Made by a program: the position numbers and the translations under genes. A stretch of DNA of 64,000 nt from Blattamonas nauphoetae (Eukaryota > Preaxostyla > Oxymonadida). The stretch covers positions 1-64,000 of the forward strand of contig JARBJD010000103.1 of NCBI GenBank assembly GCA_033064195.1. Reading direction: 5' to 3'. Each line of letters starts with the position of its first letter. The stretch's first letter is position 1. The notes beneath the pieces are model-generated. The model was not told the origin of the DNA, did no database searches, and saw only the letters and a list, made by a program, of their open reading frames with translations. Below, in pieces: positions 10,114 through 23,461 of the stretch.

Positions 10114-11436
10114 CTAAACACGTGAATGGACCAGGCAAGAGTTTAGGTGATGAATCGGATGATTGGGGTTTGTTCTGTCGACATGCCGCAGACATATACA
10201 GCAAATGTACGCCGTCGGTGTCATGATCTGTGCCCGATTTGCTCCACGGTAAAGATGGTGATGAACGTTCAAAATGTGAGTTTCTATGTCGGCAATTGAT
10301 TGAATAACATGTGCGCGACAGACAGGGCAATTTGGGAATAGTGGAACGACACGTGGCTGAATGACACGAACCTTGGACTTCGGTTTCACTTTTGGCTTAT
10401 CCACATAAACAGTGTGCCTGATATCTTGTTGTGGTTGAGTTTGAACGTTGCTTAGACATTGTGGAGCGGTGCTTAGATGATTTGGCAGAGTCTTCGAGAC
10501 GGCATATCTATCAGAGAGTGGTGACTGAGATCTCTTATGTGCACATTCGGATGCACTTTGATGGGTGTCTGCGATATTTGTTGATGATCGACCTTGGGTG
10601 AGAGGACTTGACGCTGTGGTAGGCTTCATTACTGGGATGTGTTGAGTGGTTGGTGCTGGGGCCTGTTGAGATTGTTGAGGAGGTATAGGTTGATTTCCAC
10701 TGTCCTCCAGATGGTTGCTGACACCACGATCACTTTTAGATTGACCATAGCCAGGGTGTTGCGAAGTATGGCGTTCTGAATGTCGTGGCAGTTCTGAAGG
10801 TTGCTGCGGTTGTGGAGGGTAGGAACAGACTTCTGGTCCAGGGGAGAACATAGACTGCTTATAGTTTGGTTTCGGGATAGTTCCCGTTTGGTGTTCGGCG
10901 TGGTTATGAAGTCCGAACAGAGAATTAAATTCCTGTGATTGATGGATGAGATGACGTTGATTTTGATTCGTATCGTTTAACAGAGTGTCAGGATGAATGG
11001 GCATGTACTGGGAAGATAAATAGAAAATGATGGGAGACATTATCGGAAGAGGACCCAAAAATGACCATGTGTAGAGTCAATTTGTCAGAGAAGAGTTGAA
11101 AAGGTCTTCTGAAATAGTTCAAAGAGTTGAATAAACGAATATAACAGACTGATAAATAGAGTTAAATGCTGTCAAAGCGTCATCATATTGTGGAAAAAAC
11201 TGAGCTACGGCAGGGAACAGCAGTCCGTTTCGGACAACGGAAACGAACTCAAAGGATGAGTGAGAACGAGTAGGGTTGGTACTATCTGGCTGAAAGATGA
11301 GAAAGATGGTTTGAAAGAGATGAGATGAGGGACATCGAATTACGAGCGGAAACAAACAAGAGACAAAAGTAGAGGAGGAACAAACAGTGTATCCACATTG
11401 ATGCAGGAATTCTATTATCTGAGAGGGAATAGTCAT
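10114..11436 (-). CDS. Gln/Pro/Ser-rich protein with C-terminal zinc-binding region
   Basis: Four exons by phase: 11,386-11,436, 11,150-11,289, 11,066-11,108 and 10,114-11,007, giving 375 residues. Introns are 96, 41 and 58 bp; donors are GTTTGT, GTCTGT and GTCATT. The start at 11,436 (MTIPSQ) is the first true ATG. The middle is low-complexity and polar. The last 80 residues hold CPVC...H...HxxxHHH and CCICxRHV...HPIHHLNSC, which look like two C2H2/C2HC-type zinc sites. A nuclear or nucleic-acid-binding role is likely but not shown. The start lies 70 bp from the divergent saposin gene, so a shared promoter is probable. Confidence 0.6.
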
Positions 11437-11506
11437 CTCATTTGGCGTCACAAAAGGCTTTTAATTCAAATAAAGGTGCGGATCAATCTGATACGATACG
11501 TAGGAA

Positions 11507-11833
11507 ATGGTCTTCCTCATCGTTTCATTCCTTTTTACTGTTCTCTCAGCAGGTGATGATTCGGAATTCACCATTGTTGAGAACTCCGACTCTCAAAGAG
11601 ATACGTTTGGTCGATGTGACATCTGCAAACTTCTCGTCAAATCTGCTCGCTCAAGCGGCAGCACTGACAAGGATAAAGTGAAAGCTCATCTGGAGGAAAA
11701 CGTGTGCAGTAAACTTGGGATCGTCAAGAAACTGTGCTCTGACACAGCCACAACACTCATCGCCAACGCTTGGAATCGCCTCTTGACAGACGAAGATCCT
11801 CAGGCTGTCTGCCGCTCTATTCGACTCTGTTAA
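11507..11833 (+). CDS. Secreted single-domain saposin-B-like protein (amoebapore type)
   Basis: 108 residues, no intron. Residues 1-15 (MVFLIVSFLFTVLSA) form a signal peptide. The mature part has exactly six cysteines in saposin order (CDIC near the start, NVC and KLC in the middle, AVC and RLC at the end), spaced for a SapB helical bundle with three disulfides. Size and single-domain build match amoebapore and naegleriapore-type peptides, which bind or permeabilise membranes and act in phagosomal killing of bacteria. Whether this one makes pores cannot be seen. It stops on TAA and is divergent from the zinc-finger gene. Confidence 0.8.
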   Translation: MVFLIVSFLFTVLSAGDDSEFTIVENSDSQRDTFGRCDICKLLVKSARSSGSTDKDKVKAHLEENVCSKLGIVKKLCSDTATTLIANAWNRLLTDEDPQAVCRSIRLC

Positions 11834-12026
11834 TTTCACCATACGGGATTATTAAGTCGCTTTTCGCGCGTTTCACACCTCTCAACATTTTAGCCTTCTA
11901 ATCATTTTGACAGATGATTTCTGACTATATGATACTGATCCAATAGTTTTGATCATAAATAACTGATGATACAGACATGTTTTGCGGGTTTAAACGAGTT
12001 TTTGAGATCAATTCCATGATTGTGGA

Positions 12027-14717
12027 ATGTCGAACGTGGATCCATCTCAATCGTCCTTATTTGAACCTTTATCTCCTCGAAACGGAATGGATGATGAGAG
12101 GAAAGCTGTATCTTTCAATCATTTAAGTTCAATCGCCTTCTGTCTAGGCATTCCTCCTTCCATCGCCTCCAGAGTCATTTATTTCAATGTCACCTCCAAA
12201 GAAACCTCCGTATACTGGAGCAGTCGATGATATTCTGCATTTACTTGATCAAATGGTTTGCTGGCTCTTTCTGGACTCACCTTCTGTTTCATGCTCTTGA
12301 TCGACCAGAACTCTGATAGTACGATTCCATTGACCCCAAAAACATCGTCCTCCCTGGATATGACCCATGTTTCCTCTTCCTCAACTTATCATCCACTGAC
12401 TCCTCAGTTTAGTCCAATGACAGTCTCAATCCTCACATCAGCATTTACTGATCGACCTCAAGCCAATCCAGATGATGTAAATGTTTCGGCATCTGCTGTT
12501 GGCCATAGTGACATGTATCAATCACATTTTCACTCACATCATGATGGCCTAAGTCCATCACAGAATTCGGCCTCTCAATCCGATAGCAAGAAGTCAAACC
12601 AGCTAAATTCAACAAAACCCATCACCAGTGGTTCCCTCTCTCCTTTACTCGCCTCATCTTCACTACTCACATCCCCTCAATTGAGATCACCAAATCATCA
12701 ATATTCTGGAGAGACAGAACCTACCACGGAACTATCTCCCAGCTTGCCATCCCAAAAATCTGGAAAAAAGAACCAAGAAATTCGTAGTGGAAGACAGCGG
12801 GAGACAGAACTTGCCTCTTCAGAGCGAACCGACATGATGAAACGAATCACATCGCTAGAAACGGAGAAAAATGCACTATCAGCCTCAAACTTGAAATTAC
12901 AAGCCACAAACAACGTTCTCTCATCGAATCTTCGAGTGTATGAAATTGAAAACGAAACATTGAAGGAAAGAGTCCGAGTCTTTGAAGAAGCTGAACAAGA
13001 ACTGGAGAACCAAGCGAAATTGCATGTGGATCACACAGATCCTCCGTCATCAGGAATGGAAGGTGTTTTGGAGAAGGTTCGGGAGATGGTAGCAACCGAA
13101 AAGGAACGAGAGGAGAAATGGAAAATTGTCGTTTCTGGCTTGTCTGAACTTCAGAAAATGAGCACAAAGGAAGGGTCCGAAGTAATGACAGGCATGAAGG
13201 AACTGGAGGAAGTGTACAGGGAACGATACGCAGAATGGGAACAGGAGAGAAAAGATTGGGATCAGAGGGAGCAACAATGGAGACAAACTGAAAATGAACT
13301 CACTGAAAAAATCCAAAATCTTTCAAATGAATTAACAGAGACGATTCACAATCATGATCTCGAAGTGCAGAAGATCATGTCTGCTCAAAACGACAAGGAC
13401 CAGAAACAAGCCGCCCTCAGAAACGAGGAAATTGAGGAGATTCAAAGAAAACACGACGAAGCGATGAAAGAAGCTAAACAAAATGCTGACCATAAATTTA
13501 ACGAAGCACAGATCAATCGGGACACTTTAGTTCAACAACTAGAAAATGAGCTCAAGATGGAACGAGAGCAACGAAAAGAGGCATCAAGCAAGATTCTGGA
13601 ACTTGAACAAGCCAAAAAAGATGATTCTCTCCATTTTACTCGCTTAAAAACGGACTTTGATCGTTTAACGTGTGACTTCCAGAAGCGACAGGAAGATTGG
13701 GACAAAGAAACGAGCCAATTGAGAAACAAACTTCTGAAAAACCGAATGCTGTTTGAGTCGATATCGATGGAGTTGGGGATGCTCTGGGATGACGATGATA
13801 GCGAAGAAGAAGCCATCCCCCCAACAGCTGGTGTCCAGGAAGAGTCATCTCCATCAAAGTCACCATCCAAGCGCAGAGTGAACAACACAACCCTCTTATC
13901 AGTCCTACAAGCTCAACTGAAAGCGAAGGAGAAGATCACAGCCGAGAGAGACGATCTACAAAACAAGCTGGAAGACACCCTGTCGCAGCTGAAGGCTGGT
14001 CAAGACAGTTGGACGAGAGAGAAGGAGCGACTGATGGAGTCGCTGTCTGACCTGCGGGGCGAGAACAAGAGGGTATTTTCCGAGCTGGACGGGATGACAG
14101 AGACGATGGAGACAGTCGAATTCGGAAAAAGAGAAGTTGAGAAGCAGCTGAGAGAGACGAAGCTCGCACTCGACGAAGCTGAGGCGATGAAGAATGAGTT
14201 GGGAAGGAGAGTGCTGGAACTTGTGGGCGAGGTCGGCGAGCATGAAAGGAAGTGCGGCGAACTTACAGGCCAAGTGTCTCTGCTTGCGTCTGAACGAGAT
14301 CTGGTTAAGAAGGAGAATGAAGTGGTCAGAGACAATCTGCGGATGCTGCTGAGAGAACTGGAGGAGACGAGGCAGGAAGTGATGGAAGTTGCGATGCGAC
14401 ATGGACGGAAAGAGTGGGAGAGGGAAGCGAAACCAAGTCGAAAAACGGAGAGAGAAGCAAATGTGGGGAGGATGACACCAAAAGAGAAAGTTGGAAAAAC
14501 TCATCTTTTGGAGGATAACCCGAACGAGAGGAAGGAGTCAGATTTGAACGAGACGCAGCAGAGTTTGGGAGCTGGCAGTGACGAGAGTCTGTGGAGTGTC
14601 TCATCGGACAGAACAAAGGCAAGCGAGCAGGCGGAGGGAGAGTGGGGGAGAGGGCGGCCAACGGAATCCCAGAGAAGGCTGTATGCGTTGCTGTCGACGA
14701 GGAAAAGCCAGACTTAA
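12027..14717 (+). CDS. Large coiled-coil protein
   Basis: Three exons: 12,027-12,107, 12,148-12,255 and 12,309-14,717 (introns 40 and 53 bp, donors GTATCT and GTTTGC), 865 residues. Splicing joins MSNVDPSQ... to a PSPPESF...PPKKPPYTGAVDDILHLLDQM segment and then to a Ser/Thr-rich region. From about residue 240 to the end it is nearly continuous heptad coiled coil rich in E, K, Q and R (for example EKEREEKWK, EKERLMESLSDLRGE), broken by an acidic stretch WDDDDSEEEAIPP. This suits a structural, centrosomal or golgin-like role; no family motif is visible. No signal peptide or membrane segment. Confidence 0.65.
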
Positions 14718-15332
14718 CGGTGTTTCACTCTTCTTTATCATCGTGGTTCTTGATTCACATTTCATCTTGATTTGGGTACTTTTTTATGAGGTGTCCACAA
14801 ACGAATTTTAAGGGTTGATCATTCATCCTTCAATCTTTCCCTCTTTGACTAAATCACACTTTTATCATTTCGTTGAAGACATTGATTGAATTGTTGCCTC
14901 TTAAACCTCTAATTACTGTTCAACATCGACTATTGAAACGAAGACATGATCGACAAAGACAAGCTCTAGGACAAAAAACCGAAAATTATTTCCCTCCATC
15001 TCACTTAAAATCTTTTTTTCATGCAATTTTTCTAAAAATCAATGTTTGAGAGGTGTTTCGTTCCAATTGGACATATCATAGAAAATCTCCCATTTGTTTG
15101 CGAAAAAACACTCTGAACAACAGTGAATGGAATACAATTGACCAAAAAATGATGAAAACGTGCCAATTGTGTCGTTGGACACAACGTTAAACAGAAGAAG
15201 ATCGTCACGAGTGGGGTATTGATGTCAGTTTTCAAAAAAAAATCTGCTCAATTCAACAAGCTATAACAAAGAACATGGACGGTCAGGAATTGAAAGGAAG
15301 AGAACTATGAATGAAGAATTGATAAGCGAAAT
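14718..15332. other. Convergent intergenic spacer, nothing recognised
   Basis: About 600 AT-rich bases between the ends of the coiled-coil gene (+) and the CH-domain gene (-). I see no RNA gene, repeat or conserved frame in it. Confidence 0.5.
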
Positions 15333-18300
15333 CTATGCTCGGCCAATCACGTCCTCTGCGTTGCTCGCTGTGCGTTTCTGTTCATCCACCTCCGTGCTCC
15401 TCCTCTCTCCCTCAATCTTCCTCTTCCGAACCCCTCTCGACTCCTTCTTCAACTTCTCCAGAACAACACGCCCCTCCTCCACTCCGTTCACCGACTGCGC
15501 ACATTCCGACACCAAATCCCCCTCCCCCACACTCTCCTCACCAATCGGGGTATTCCTGTCGTCAAGTGCCATGTTTGAGTCCGACGTTTCAACAAGCGGA
15601 CCATCTGCTCCGATTGATGCCATGTCCACCGAAGCGGAAGGTCGGAATTTGGACAGCGGGGTGTTGCGGTGATTTCGGCGTCGTCTTCGCAGTCGTCCTT
15701 CGTCCTCGTCGTCAGAGTCTTCCGTCGCCATCATCCCCATCACAGAGTGCGACCGCTGATGAAGTTCTCGTCGCGTGAAGTCGCGTTCTCGTTCTCTCAA
15801 ACCAACTCTGTTCTGCCGCCTCCCAACCACCTCCCCCTGTCTGCTCCCATTGCGAGGAGGATCGCTGAACTTGAGTGAACTGGTTTCCAACAAGTCAGAA
15901 AGTGGCACTTCATCATTTCGCTTGAGCGTGCCCCAGCCGGCTCTGGCTGACACTGGCATCGCCTCGCTGACCCTCCGACTGCCCATCAATCCCATCGGCG
16001 TGTTCATCGACAACTCTTCCACGTAGAACGGCTTGAACTGGACACCAGGAACGCTCTCCAACCATCCCACACCCGCATTCTCTCGCATCAGATCCAGGCT
16101 GACCGACCGTACTGACACACCAGAGTCTGTTTCAATCACCGACGACGACCCACTCTGCCCGATCGTGTCCCAATACCGGACAGACGACTCCGACCACCGA
16201 TTGGCGGCGATCGAGTTGACATCGGCAGAATGGGCATGCGAGGAATCGATGGGAGAGAGGAACGACATCGCATCGGTGAGATGGGGGACGTTTGGGACAG
16301 GTTTGACAGAATCTGACGTCGGTTCTGTCGTTGGTGATTCTGTGTTGAGTCGGAGAGGGAATGATGCGACTGTTCTCGTCGTTGCGAAGCCGCGGTGCCT
16401 TCCGAAAAAGCGTTGCGAGTTGATGGCTGGGGGAGAGACGGACAGCGTGTCGGCGGTCGGATTGGGCGGAGGAGTGGACGAGAACTGAGGCGGATCCGAG
16501 GCGCCGAGGGTGAGAGACTGGGTGTGTTGGTAGTGGAGTGGATGGACGAGGATGCCTGGACGGGTGGGGACGGGAATTTCGACGTGGTCAGGAGTGAGAG
16601 GGATGTTGTCGTCATCTTCTGGTGATAGTTCTGCTTCAGCGCTGATTGACGAGTCGGATTCGTCCTCGCTCTCATCATCATCACCATCTTTCTCTTCGCT
16701 CTCGTCGTCCGAATCAGTGTCTTTGTGAGAGTCTTCATCGTCCGATCCGTCTTTGTCTCCATCTCCATCCCCCTCGCCATCGTTTCCATCGTCTGCCGCA
16801 TCATCAGCTTTGTCGTCGTCGCCGCTGTCTTGCCCACCGTCTTGCTCAGGCTGTTCCTCGTTAGCTTCGTCTTGTCCATCGTCTGGTTCGTCATGGTCAT
16901 CTCCATCGTCCGGTTGCCCTTCTGGTTGATCATCGTCTCTTTCTTCGCCAGCATCGTTTTGTGTCTGATTGTTCTGTGGATTGGAATGACTCACAGCTGT
17001 TTGTTCTCGAGAGATGCGTTCCACTTCCATCTTCACTCTGTCCTCTTCCTCCTTTTCGATCCTCTCTTCCTCTTCTTTTCTGATTCGTTCCTCTTCCTCT
17101 CTTTTCTCTTGGGCAACCATGTCTTCCTCCTCCTGACGTTTCCTTTCTTCTTCATCCTTTCTGAGTCGTTCTTCCTCCTCAGCCTTTTCGCCTGATATTC
17201 GCTCCTCCTCTTTCTGTCGGCGTTCTTCTTCCTCCCTCATTCGCTCCTCTTCTTCCCGTTTCAATCGCGCTTCTTCTTCTGTCCTTTCCTTGATCATTCT
17301 TTTTTCTTCTCGTCTCCGTTGTTCTTCTTGTTCCTTTTTGTATCGCTCCTCATCTTCCTCTTTCTGATCGTTCTGTGATTGGTCAGGATGATTGGAGTGT
17401 CCGTTGTTTTCGGTGACTTTATCAAGTTCTGTTTCGTTCTGCGTCGAAGTGGAGTCTGGATGTGCCATCAACTTGTCTTCCTGTTCGCCGCATTGCTCCT
17501 CCTCTTCTTCAGCCATCACAGGCTGTGTCTCATCTTCTTTGGGTCCATTTTCGTTTCTTGATGTTTCTCTCTCTTCTTGTTCTTCGTTTCCACTCTCAGA
17601 ATCATTCAAATGCTCTTTGTTCTCATCTCCTACATCTTCGCTTCGACGAGCATCTTCAGCTTCATCATGTTCCTCCTCGGGTGTCATTTCGGAGAGATCT
17701 TCTCCATCAATTGTGTGCGATTGTTTTTCCACTTCGTCCACATCCCCACTCACACGGTCTGACACTGGGCTTTTGTCGTCTCCCCCCTCCTCATCCTCGC
17801 TTGTCCCTGCGTCACCCTCCAATGTGGGCTCATCTTCTTCCCCTGCGTCCTCCTCCCTTTTCTCACCCTCTCCGTTCTGGTGTCTACATTCTTCCGCTTC
17901 TTCCTCCTCATCCTGTTGTTCGTCCTCCTCTTCCTTTCCTTCCTCTATTGTCCCAGCATCCTCCTCCAGTTCGTGTTCCCCCTCTTCCGCTAAATCCTTC
18001 ACATCCTTCGTGAAATCCTCGAATGTGATCTTCTTCCTTTCAGACGTGCGAGGCGGCGAGAGCTCAATATCGTCCGAAATGTGCGTAGTGAGCACCTCAC
18101 TCGACGTCAGTCCCTGATTGAAGAACAGATCCATGTCCTCGTTCTCAGACGCCACCTCCTTCAGATCGTCATAGCTGTCCATCATCGAGCTTCTGTCCCT
18201 CTCCCCTTGCGGTGTGTTCCCCATCGACTTCCGCGAGAGAGCCGGCGACGTCCACGCAGAGTCAACTTTGGTGATGGACGAGACATGCTGAGTCAGAATG

Positions 18301-21300
18301 CGGGTTGGGTCGAAGCGAGGAGAGTGCTGGTCTGACGTGGATGTCAGCGGGGATGGATGCTCCTGGAGAAGCAGATCCATGTAGTCTTTCAGAGCAGGGC
18401 TGGAGAATTGGAGAGTAGTGCGGTGTTCGGCTGGGGTACCGGGAAGTGAATCATCATCTTCTTCTTGCTGATCGTCGTTCGGGAAGTCCAATTCGCTTTT
18501 CATGTTCATCACTTGACCGATCGTGATTGCCGAACCAGGCATGTGTGATGGGAGAGACTGGATCCTGTTTCGGATGAATGGGATTGAGTTTGTCCGCATC
18601 GGCTGTGGGGAAGCATACTCTCGTTTTTTGTCGCCCAGACTCGACCCATTTCGATCAGGATCTGTGGGCTCTGTGAACACCACATCTTTGATGGAGGTTG
18701 GAGTGAGTGTCTGATACTCCACAATCCGCATTACTTTCTTCTGCTCTTCCTGGCGGGATGGGGTGAGAGGGATTTCGAGGGAGAGCGTGCTTGATGGGCC
18801 TCCCGACTGACTGTTGTCGAATGTTTCGATCGGAGTCGTTGGGGCAGTGCGACTGTGTGCTGATTGGTTTAGCATCGGGTAGCGAGGTGGATGGTGTGAT
18901 GTCGGTGTTGTGAGGTGAGAGTGGCCGCCAAACGGGCTGAGTGAGTTTGATTTATCGCTGTCGTTCTGCCCTCGTCCAGGCCACACCCCCGTGTCGACCT
19001 CGATTCTCAGTCCCACTTTCTTTTTTGGAGGGGACGTGAGGAGGAATGAGAGCTGGCTTGTCACATCACTCTCCAGCGCGAAGTGTGTCTGCACAGCATC
19101 TGGCGACGGTGCCTGAACAACACCAATCGATCCCCTGCTTCCCACTCTGCCAGACAGTCTGCGGCGATACTTCAGACGGCCGGGGACAGACAAGGAGTAC
19201 GACGTCGGCGTGTCTTCCTGCGGAGTCGACGGCGTGATCTGATGAGTATGCTGCACATTCCGTGGCTGTAGAGGAGAAAGCGGCGAAGTCGAACGAGAGT
19301 CAAAAGGCGAATAATTCCCAAGTCGAGAAGTGATGGATTTGAGCGATGATGTTGTGAGGAAAGCGTATGATGGTTCCGGCCGCTTCCCATTTGGGACGGG
19401 AGGGGAAGGCCGTTCTGATAAAAAAGTGGGCGAGACAGGAAGCGTGACTTCCATGACTGAATCGCCCGCGTGGAGAGTGAGAGGGAGATGGACGAACTGG
19501 GCGGGGGATTGGAGAGAGATCGAGTTGACGTCGGAAGTGTTTGGTGAAGTGTTGGCGAGGGTGTCGTGTGTGGGAGGATTGGCTGGAGATGCCCATGCTG
19601 AGAAATCGAGTGTGTGAGTGACAGATCGCTCTATATCCAAATTTGTCCCGCACGTCGATGTCGACACAGATGGAGCGACAGAAGAGAACGAGAGCATGGA
19701 CTGGGTGACGTGGATGGGAGAGTGGTCGGAGGAGATGCTGGGAGGGAGTGGTGGGAAGTCAGCGCGGTGAGGGTGGGCGTATGGAGAGGACGAGGCACCA
19801 ACGGGGGAGAGGGTCGAGTGAGGTGTGGGTCGGGGAGGTGTCCGGTGAGTTGGTTGGAGAGTCGGCGGTGTGGTGGAAACGACACAACGGCTGTTGGACG
19901 AGATATTGTGGATGGTGGAAGAGAACTGCTCGGAAGGCTCACAGTCTCGGAGCGAGAAGAACAGGGGAACACTCAGAGATGGAGACAGGAGCTGTTCTGG
20001 CGTTGGGGCAGTGATTGTCGGCTCTTCGTGCGGGGGAAGAGTGGTTGGGAACGATTGGGTTGTGTTTGTGGATTGATGGGTGGGGAGAACGGATTGTTGG
20101 TTTGGGGAGGGTTCCGGCGTCGTGTCAGAGAGGGATGGGAATGATGGGAGAGAAACAGCAGCTGTAACTTGGGCAGGGATGACTGTTGGCTGACTTGTAG
20201 CGTCGCTGTCAGTGTGGCTTGACTTGGATGACTGAGATGATGTCTCAGAAGCGAGGGCATTGGTATTCTCTGGAGGAAGTGGACTTTGACTGAGTAGAAA
20301 GGCGGTTTGGAAGGAAGATGCACCATTATTTGTTTTTTCGGTGGAATTAGTCGTGCTTCGTGGACGGACATCGACTGAGCTGACTGGCTGGTGAGGTGGT
20401 CGATTCAGGTCTTCAGGGGAGAAACCAGAGCGAACAAGTTGGTCAAAGGAATCAAACGAACCTGATGGATGATTCAGTCGACTTATAGAAGCGGTCCTGG
20501 ATTCTGGAATGAGAACCAACTGTTCGGGTGTTGGGGCATCGGAAGATGTCGAAGAAGGGGACGAATCGGGACTATTTGTCGTTGAATTAGAGAACGACCG
20601 AGAAACAAGAGTAAGTTTGCTACTATCACTTTGTGAAACGGACGGGATAGATGTCAGCGGGGCTCCGATTCCTTTGAAGGGTGGGATGGGCCCTTTCGAC
20701 CAGGTACTGTAAATAATTGGGGAAGAAACGTCTGAAGAACTGGAAAGAGATGATTTGGATGTGAAGGGGTTGGAGAATGGAGGGGACACGGACGGCAGCG
20801 GGGTAAAGTGACGGGGAGTGATGTCAGAATCAGATGAAACTTGCGTCAGTTCATTGTCTGTTGCTGAGGTGGGTGATTGTGCCAGAGGGCTGTCAAGAGG
20901 GGTGAGTCTGGAATCGTCTTTGAACTGGATCCAGTCCGCGACCATCGCTCTTTCGTTCATCCATTCTGATTGGTATTTCTTCTGAACTGCCGTGTTTTTG
21001 CCTTCGTGAACAACACGTTCTGACGGAGACTCGGTATGGAGCTCTTTGAATATCACATCCAATTGAAACATGAGGAAAGAAGGGGAATTTGTTCGAATGA
21101 AAACTTCTGGTTTAAAGAACAGTGGAACACCAAGTTCTTTCAATCCCAGGAAAGATTGTCGCACGTTGAATAATATTTCATCTTCGTTCTCCGGGTGAAA
21201 GAAGAACTGATTCTGGAGTGACTCCGGAGATGCTCCTGATGCCAACGGCTTGGTACGTCCTTCCAAAAATGCGATGCAAATCAGTCCCAAAATTGTACCA

Positions 21301-22120
21301 GTTCGAAAATATTGCCATCTTTCCTGTGTGTTTCCTGGTTTGATCACATCAAGCGGGATTGATAGACCGAAGTTCCCAAGAAGAGTATTAAACCACGAAA
21401 AGATTGTCTTATGGCGACTACGAATTTGGCGTGAAATAAAGACATCGAACATCACTCGGAGGAGATCTACGACCACAGACTGGTTCTTCTTCTCGAAGAC
21501 ATCAGAGGCACGAGGCATGCGATTCACCTTCGGAGATTGCTTCCAAAGGTAGGCAAGTGCTTTTTCAATGTTCTTTTCACATGCAACTTTGGTTGTACTG
21601 TGTTTGAGTACTCCCTGCATTGGAAATGTTTGTCCATCTTTCATAGAAAGGAGATGACCAGAAAAGAGAGCAGATAGAAGGAGAAAGATGATCTAAAATC
21701 TGATGAACAAACTGTCAAGCACAACTGATGACAGTTTATTCAACATTTCACAAAGAATTTCACCAGTGTAGAAGAGATCTGAGCGTGCAACCGAACGGTA
21801 GGATGGCATCAATGCGTAGAACCAGTTGTAGAGCTACATGAAGAATGTGACACAATGATCAGGGAAAGAACATGAGAAGCAGTCGAGAGCATACCAGATC
21901 TACTTCGTCACTCGCTTGACGATTAAACAAACAATGAGGATATATAAATGGATAAAAACATTCATACAGGATGTCGAGGTCTTGCGTATGATTGGTAAAC
22001 AAGGATTCTCCCAAGTCAGAACGATGCCTGACGAGAGAACTTGTCTGAAGGGCTTGATCTAAATATGCCAGAAAACCGAACAAAACCAAGTCGAAGACAG
22101 CTTATCTTGCTCATCTGCAT
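15333..22120 (-). CDS. Giant CH-domain protein with disordered and charged tail
   Basis: Proposed exons 22,087-22,120, 21,895-22,058, 21,713-21,833 and 15,333-21,637; the phases agree and give about 2,207 residues. The N-terminal 300 residues look like tandem calponin-homology folds. The first has LYNWFYALMPSYR...GEILCEMLNKL...NIEKALAYL...PRASDVFEKK; the second has FSWFNTLL...TGTILGLICIAFLEGR...NVRQSFLGLKELGVPLF. The rest is Ser/Thr/Pro-rich. A charged zone (plus coordinates about 16,620-18,010) has a long Glu/Arg coiled coil of EEEERxRKEEEE type and an Asp/Glu run. Actin or microtubule linkage is likely. The first exon, of 34 nt after a 28-bp intron, is the least certain part; it would overlap the 5' end of the divergent phosphoesterase gene. 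Confidence 0.65.
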
Positions 22121-23461
22121 TGTTCCAGTTCTTCTATGTGTGATGAGCTACCCACTATTCCGGAACCTTGAATGGCTGTTTGATCCACAGGTCAAACTCC
22201 ATCCGTGGCTCCGGGGATTGTTTATAACAATCGCATTCCTCACGATCATTTCGTGTGGAGTTCTTACCTATGTTTCACGACTGTCGCTGTCCAATTCGAT
22301 CGACTATATCTCTCGGGCATTCATTGCGATCTATCTCTTCACACTCGATTTATTTGTCGTGACAATTCTAATGGAAATTATCTATGGATTGTTCAAGCCA
22401 CTACGGTCACATAAACCTGTCATAACTATCATAGAATTGTGCCTAATAGTGGGATGGCAGATCTTTGGGAATGTGCTTGGAACCTATCGGAGAAAACGAG
22501 AATTGATAATTAAGTTTGACTAATCACTCCTTTCATCCATTTTCAGATCATCACTTGTGCAAGACTCGTTCCGAATTGTCCATTTATCTGATATTCATCT
22601 TGGCTCACATGGACCGAACAGATTGAAGAAGATTGTGCCAGAAGTGAATGAACTGAACGCAGATATGGTCTGCATCACCGGAGATTTGACGGACACTAAA
22701 CGTATTATCATGGAAAACCAACCACTGGAAGGATCAGAACGCCTCCTCCCATCGAATGGCTTTTATCCATTGACTGAGTTGAAGGCACCCTCAGGCGTCT
22801 TCTTTGTGACGGTGTGCTTTGTTTGGTTATTTTTATCCTTCATGATTGTTTTTTGTGTCAATATGACAACTTTTCTCATTTTCAGGGAAACCACGATGTT
22901 ATGTCAGGGAAAGAAGAACTATATGACATTCTTCGGAAATGCCCGAACCTCACAATTCTCTCCAACGAATCCCAAATCGTGGAAATTGTCTCCAAACAGA
23001 CAAAAGTCAAGATCATCGGAATCGAAGATGGCGACGCGAAATACTTTGTAGACACGGCAAAGATGTTGGAAGGAGCGTCATCAAAAGGAAGCTCTTCTCG
23101 GACAGGTTTCCAGACAAATGGAACAACAGACGAGTCTTCTTTGTACACCATTCTTCTCCACCACAGACCACACAAGAAAGTCTGGCGAGATGTCATGCGA
23201 TCGTTGCATGTGGACATGTTCCTGGCAGGCCACACCCACGCTGGCCAGATGTTCACTTTTCGTCCTCTCATCTGGCTTGTCCACAATCCGGATGTCTGGC
23301 TCTCCACACTCGACGAAACAAACAAGAAGCAGAATTCGTCCATTCTGTCGTATGACAAGCCCTTCATGTATGTAAGCCCCGGGACAGGAACAGCTGGCTC
23401 TTCTAAAAGAACAAGCTTCCTGTGTGAAATCACAGTCTTTAATGTTTCACCATCCTCGTAG
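22065..23461 (+). CDS. Membrane-anchored calcineurin-like metallophosphoesterase
   Basis: Exons 22,065-22,513, 22,547-22,811 and 22,886-23,461 (introns 33 and 74 bp) give 429 residues. The N-terminal 145 residues hold about four hydrophobic helices (LILLICIVPVLLCVM, LFITIAFLTIISCGVL, AFIAIYLFTLDLFVV, VITIIELCLIVGWQIF). The catalytic part has all the metal-site motifs in order: SDIHLG, GDLTD, GNHD, HHRPHK and AGHTHAGQ. GNHD is created only by splicing out intron 2, which supports the model. The layout matches the YkuE/TMPPE group, which hydrolyses phosphoesters or pyrophosphate bonds of membrane-linked substrates; the substrate here is unknown. I chose ATG 22,065 (MPENRTK) as the first true ATG. 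Confidence 0.85.

Noticed and set aside
12698-14661. Minus-strand Ser/Leu-rich open frames opposite the coiled-coil gene
   Set aside because: Antisense of Glu/Lys/Gln codons always gives Phe/Leu/Ser strings without stops.
15335-20371. Many plus-strand and off-frame minus-strand open frames inside the CH-domain gene
   Set aside because: Shadows of a long, GC-richer, low-complexity coding region; none has domain character or splice context.
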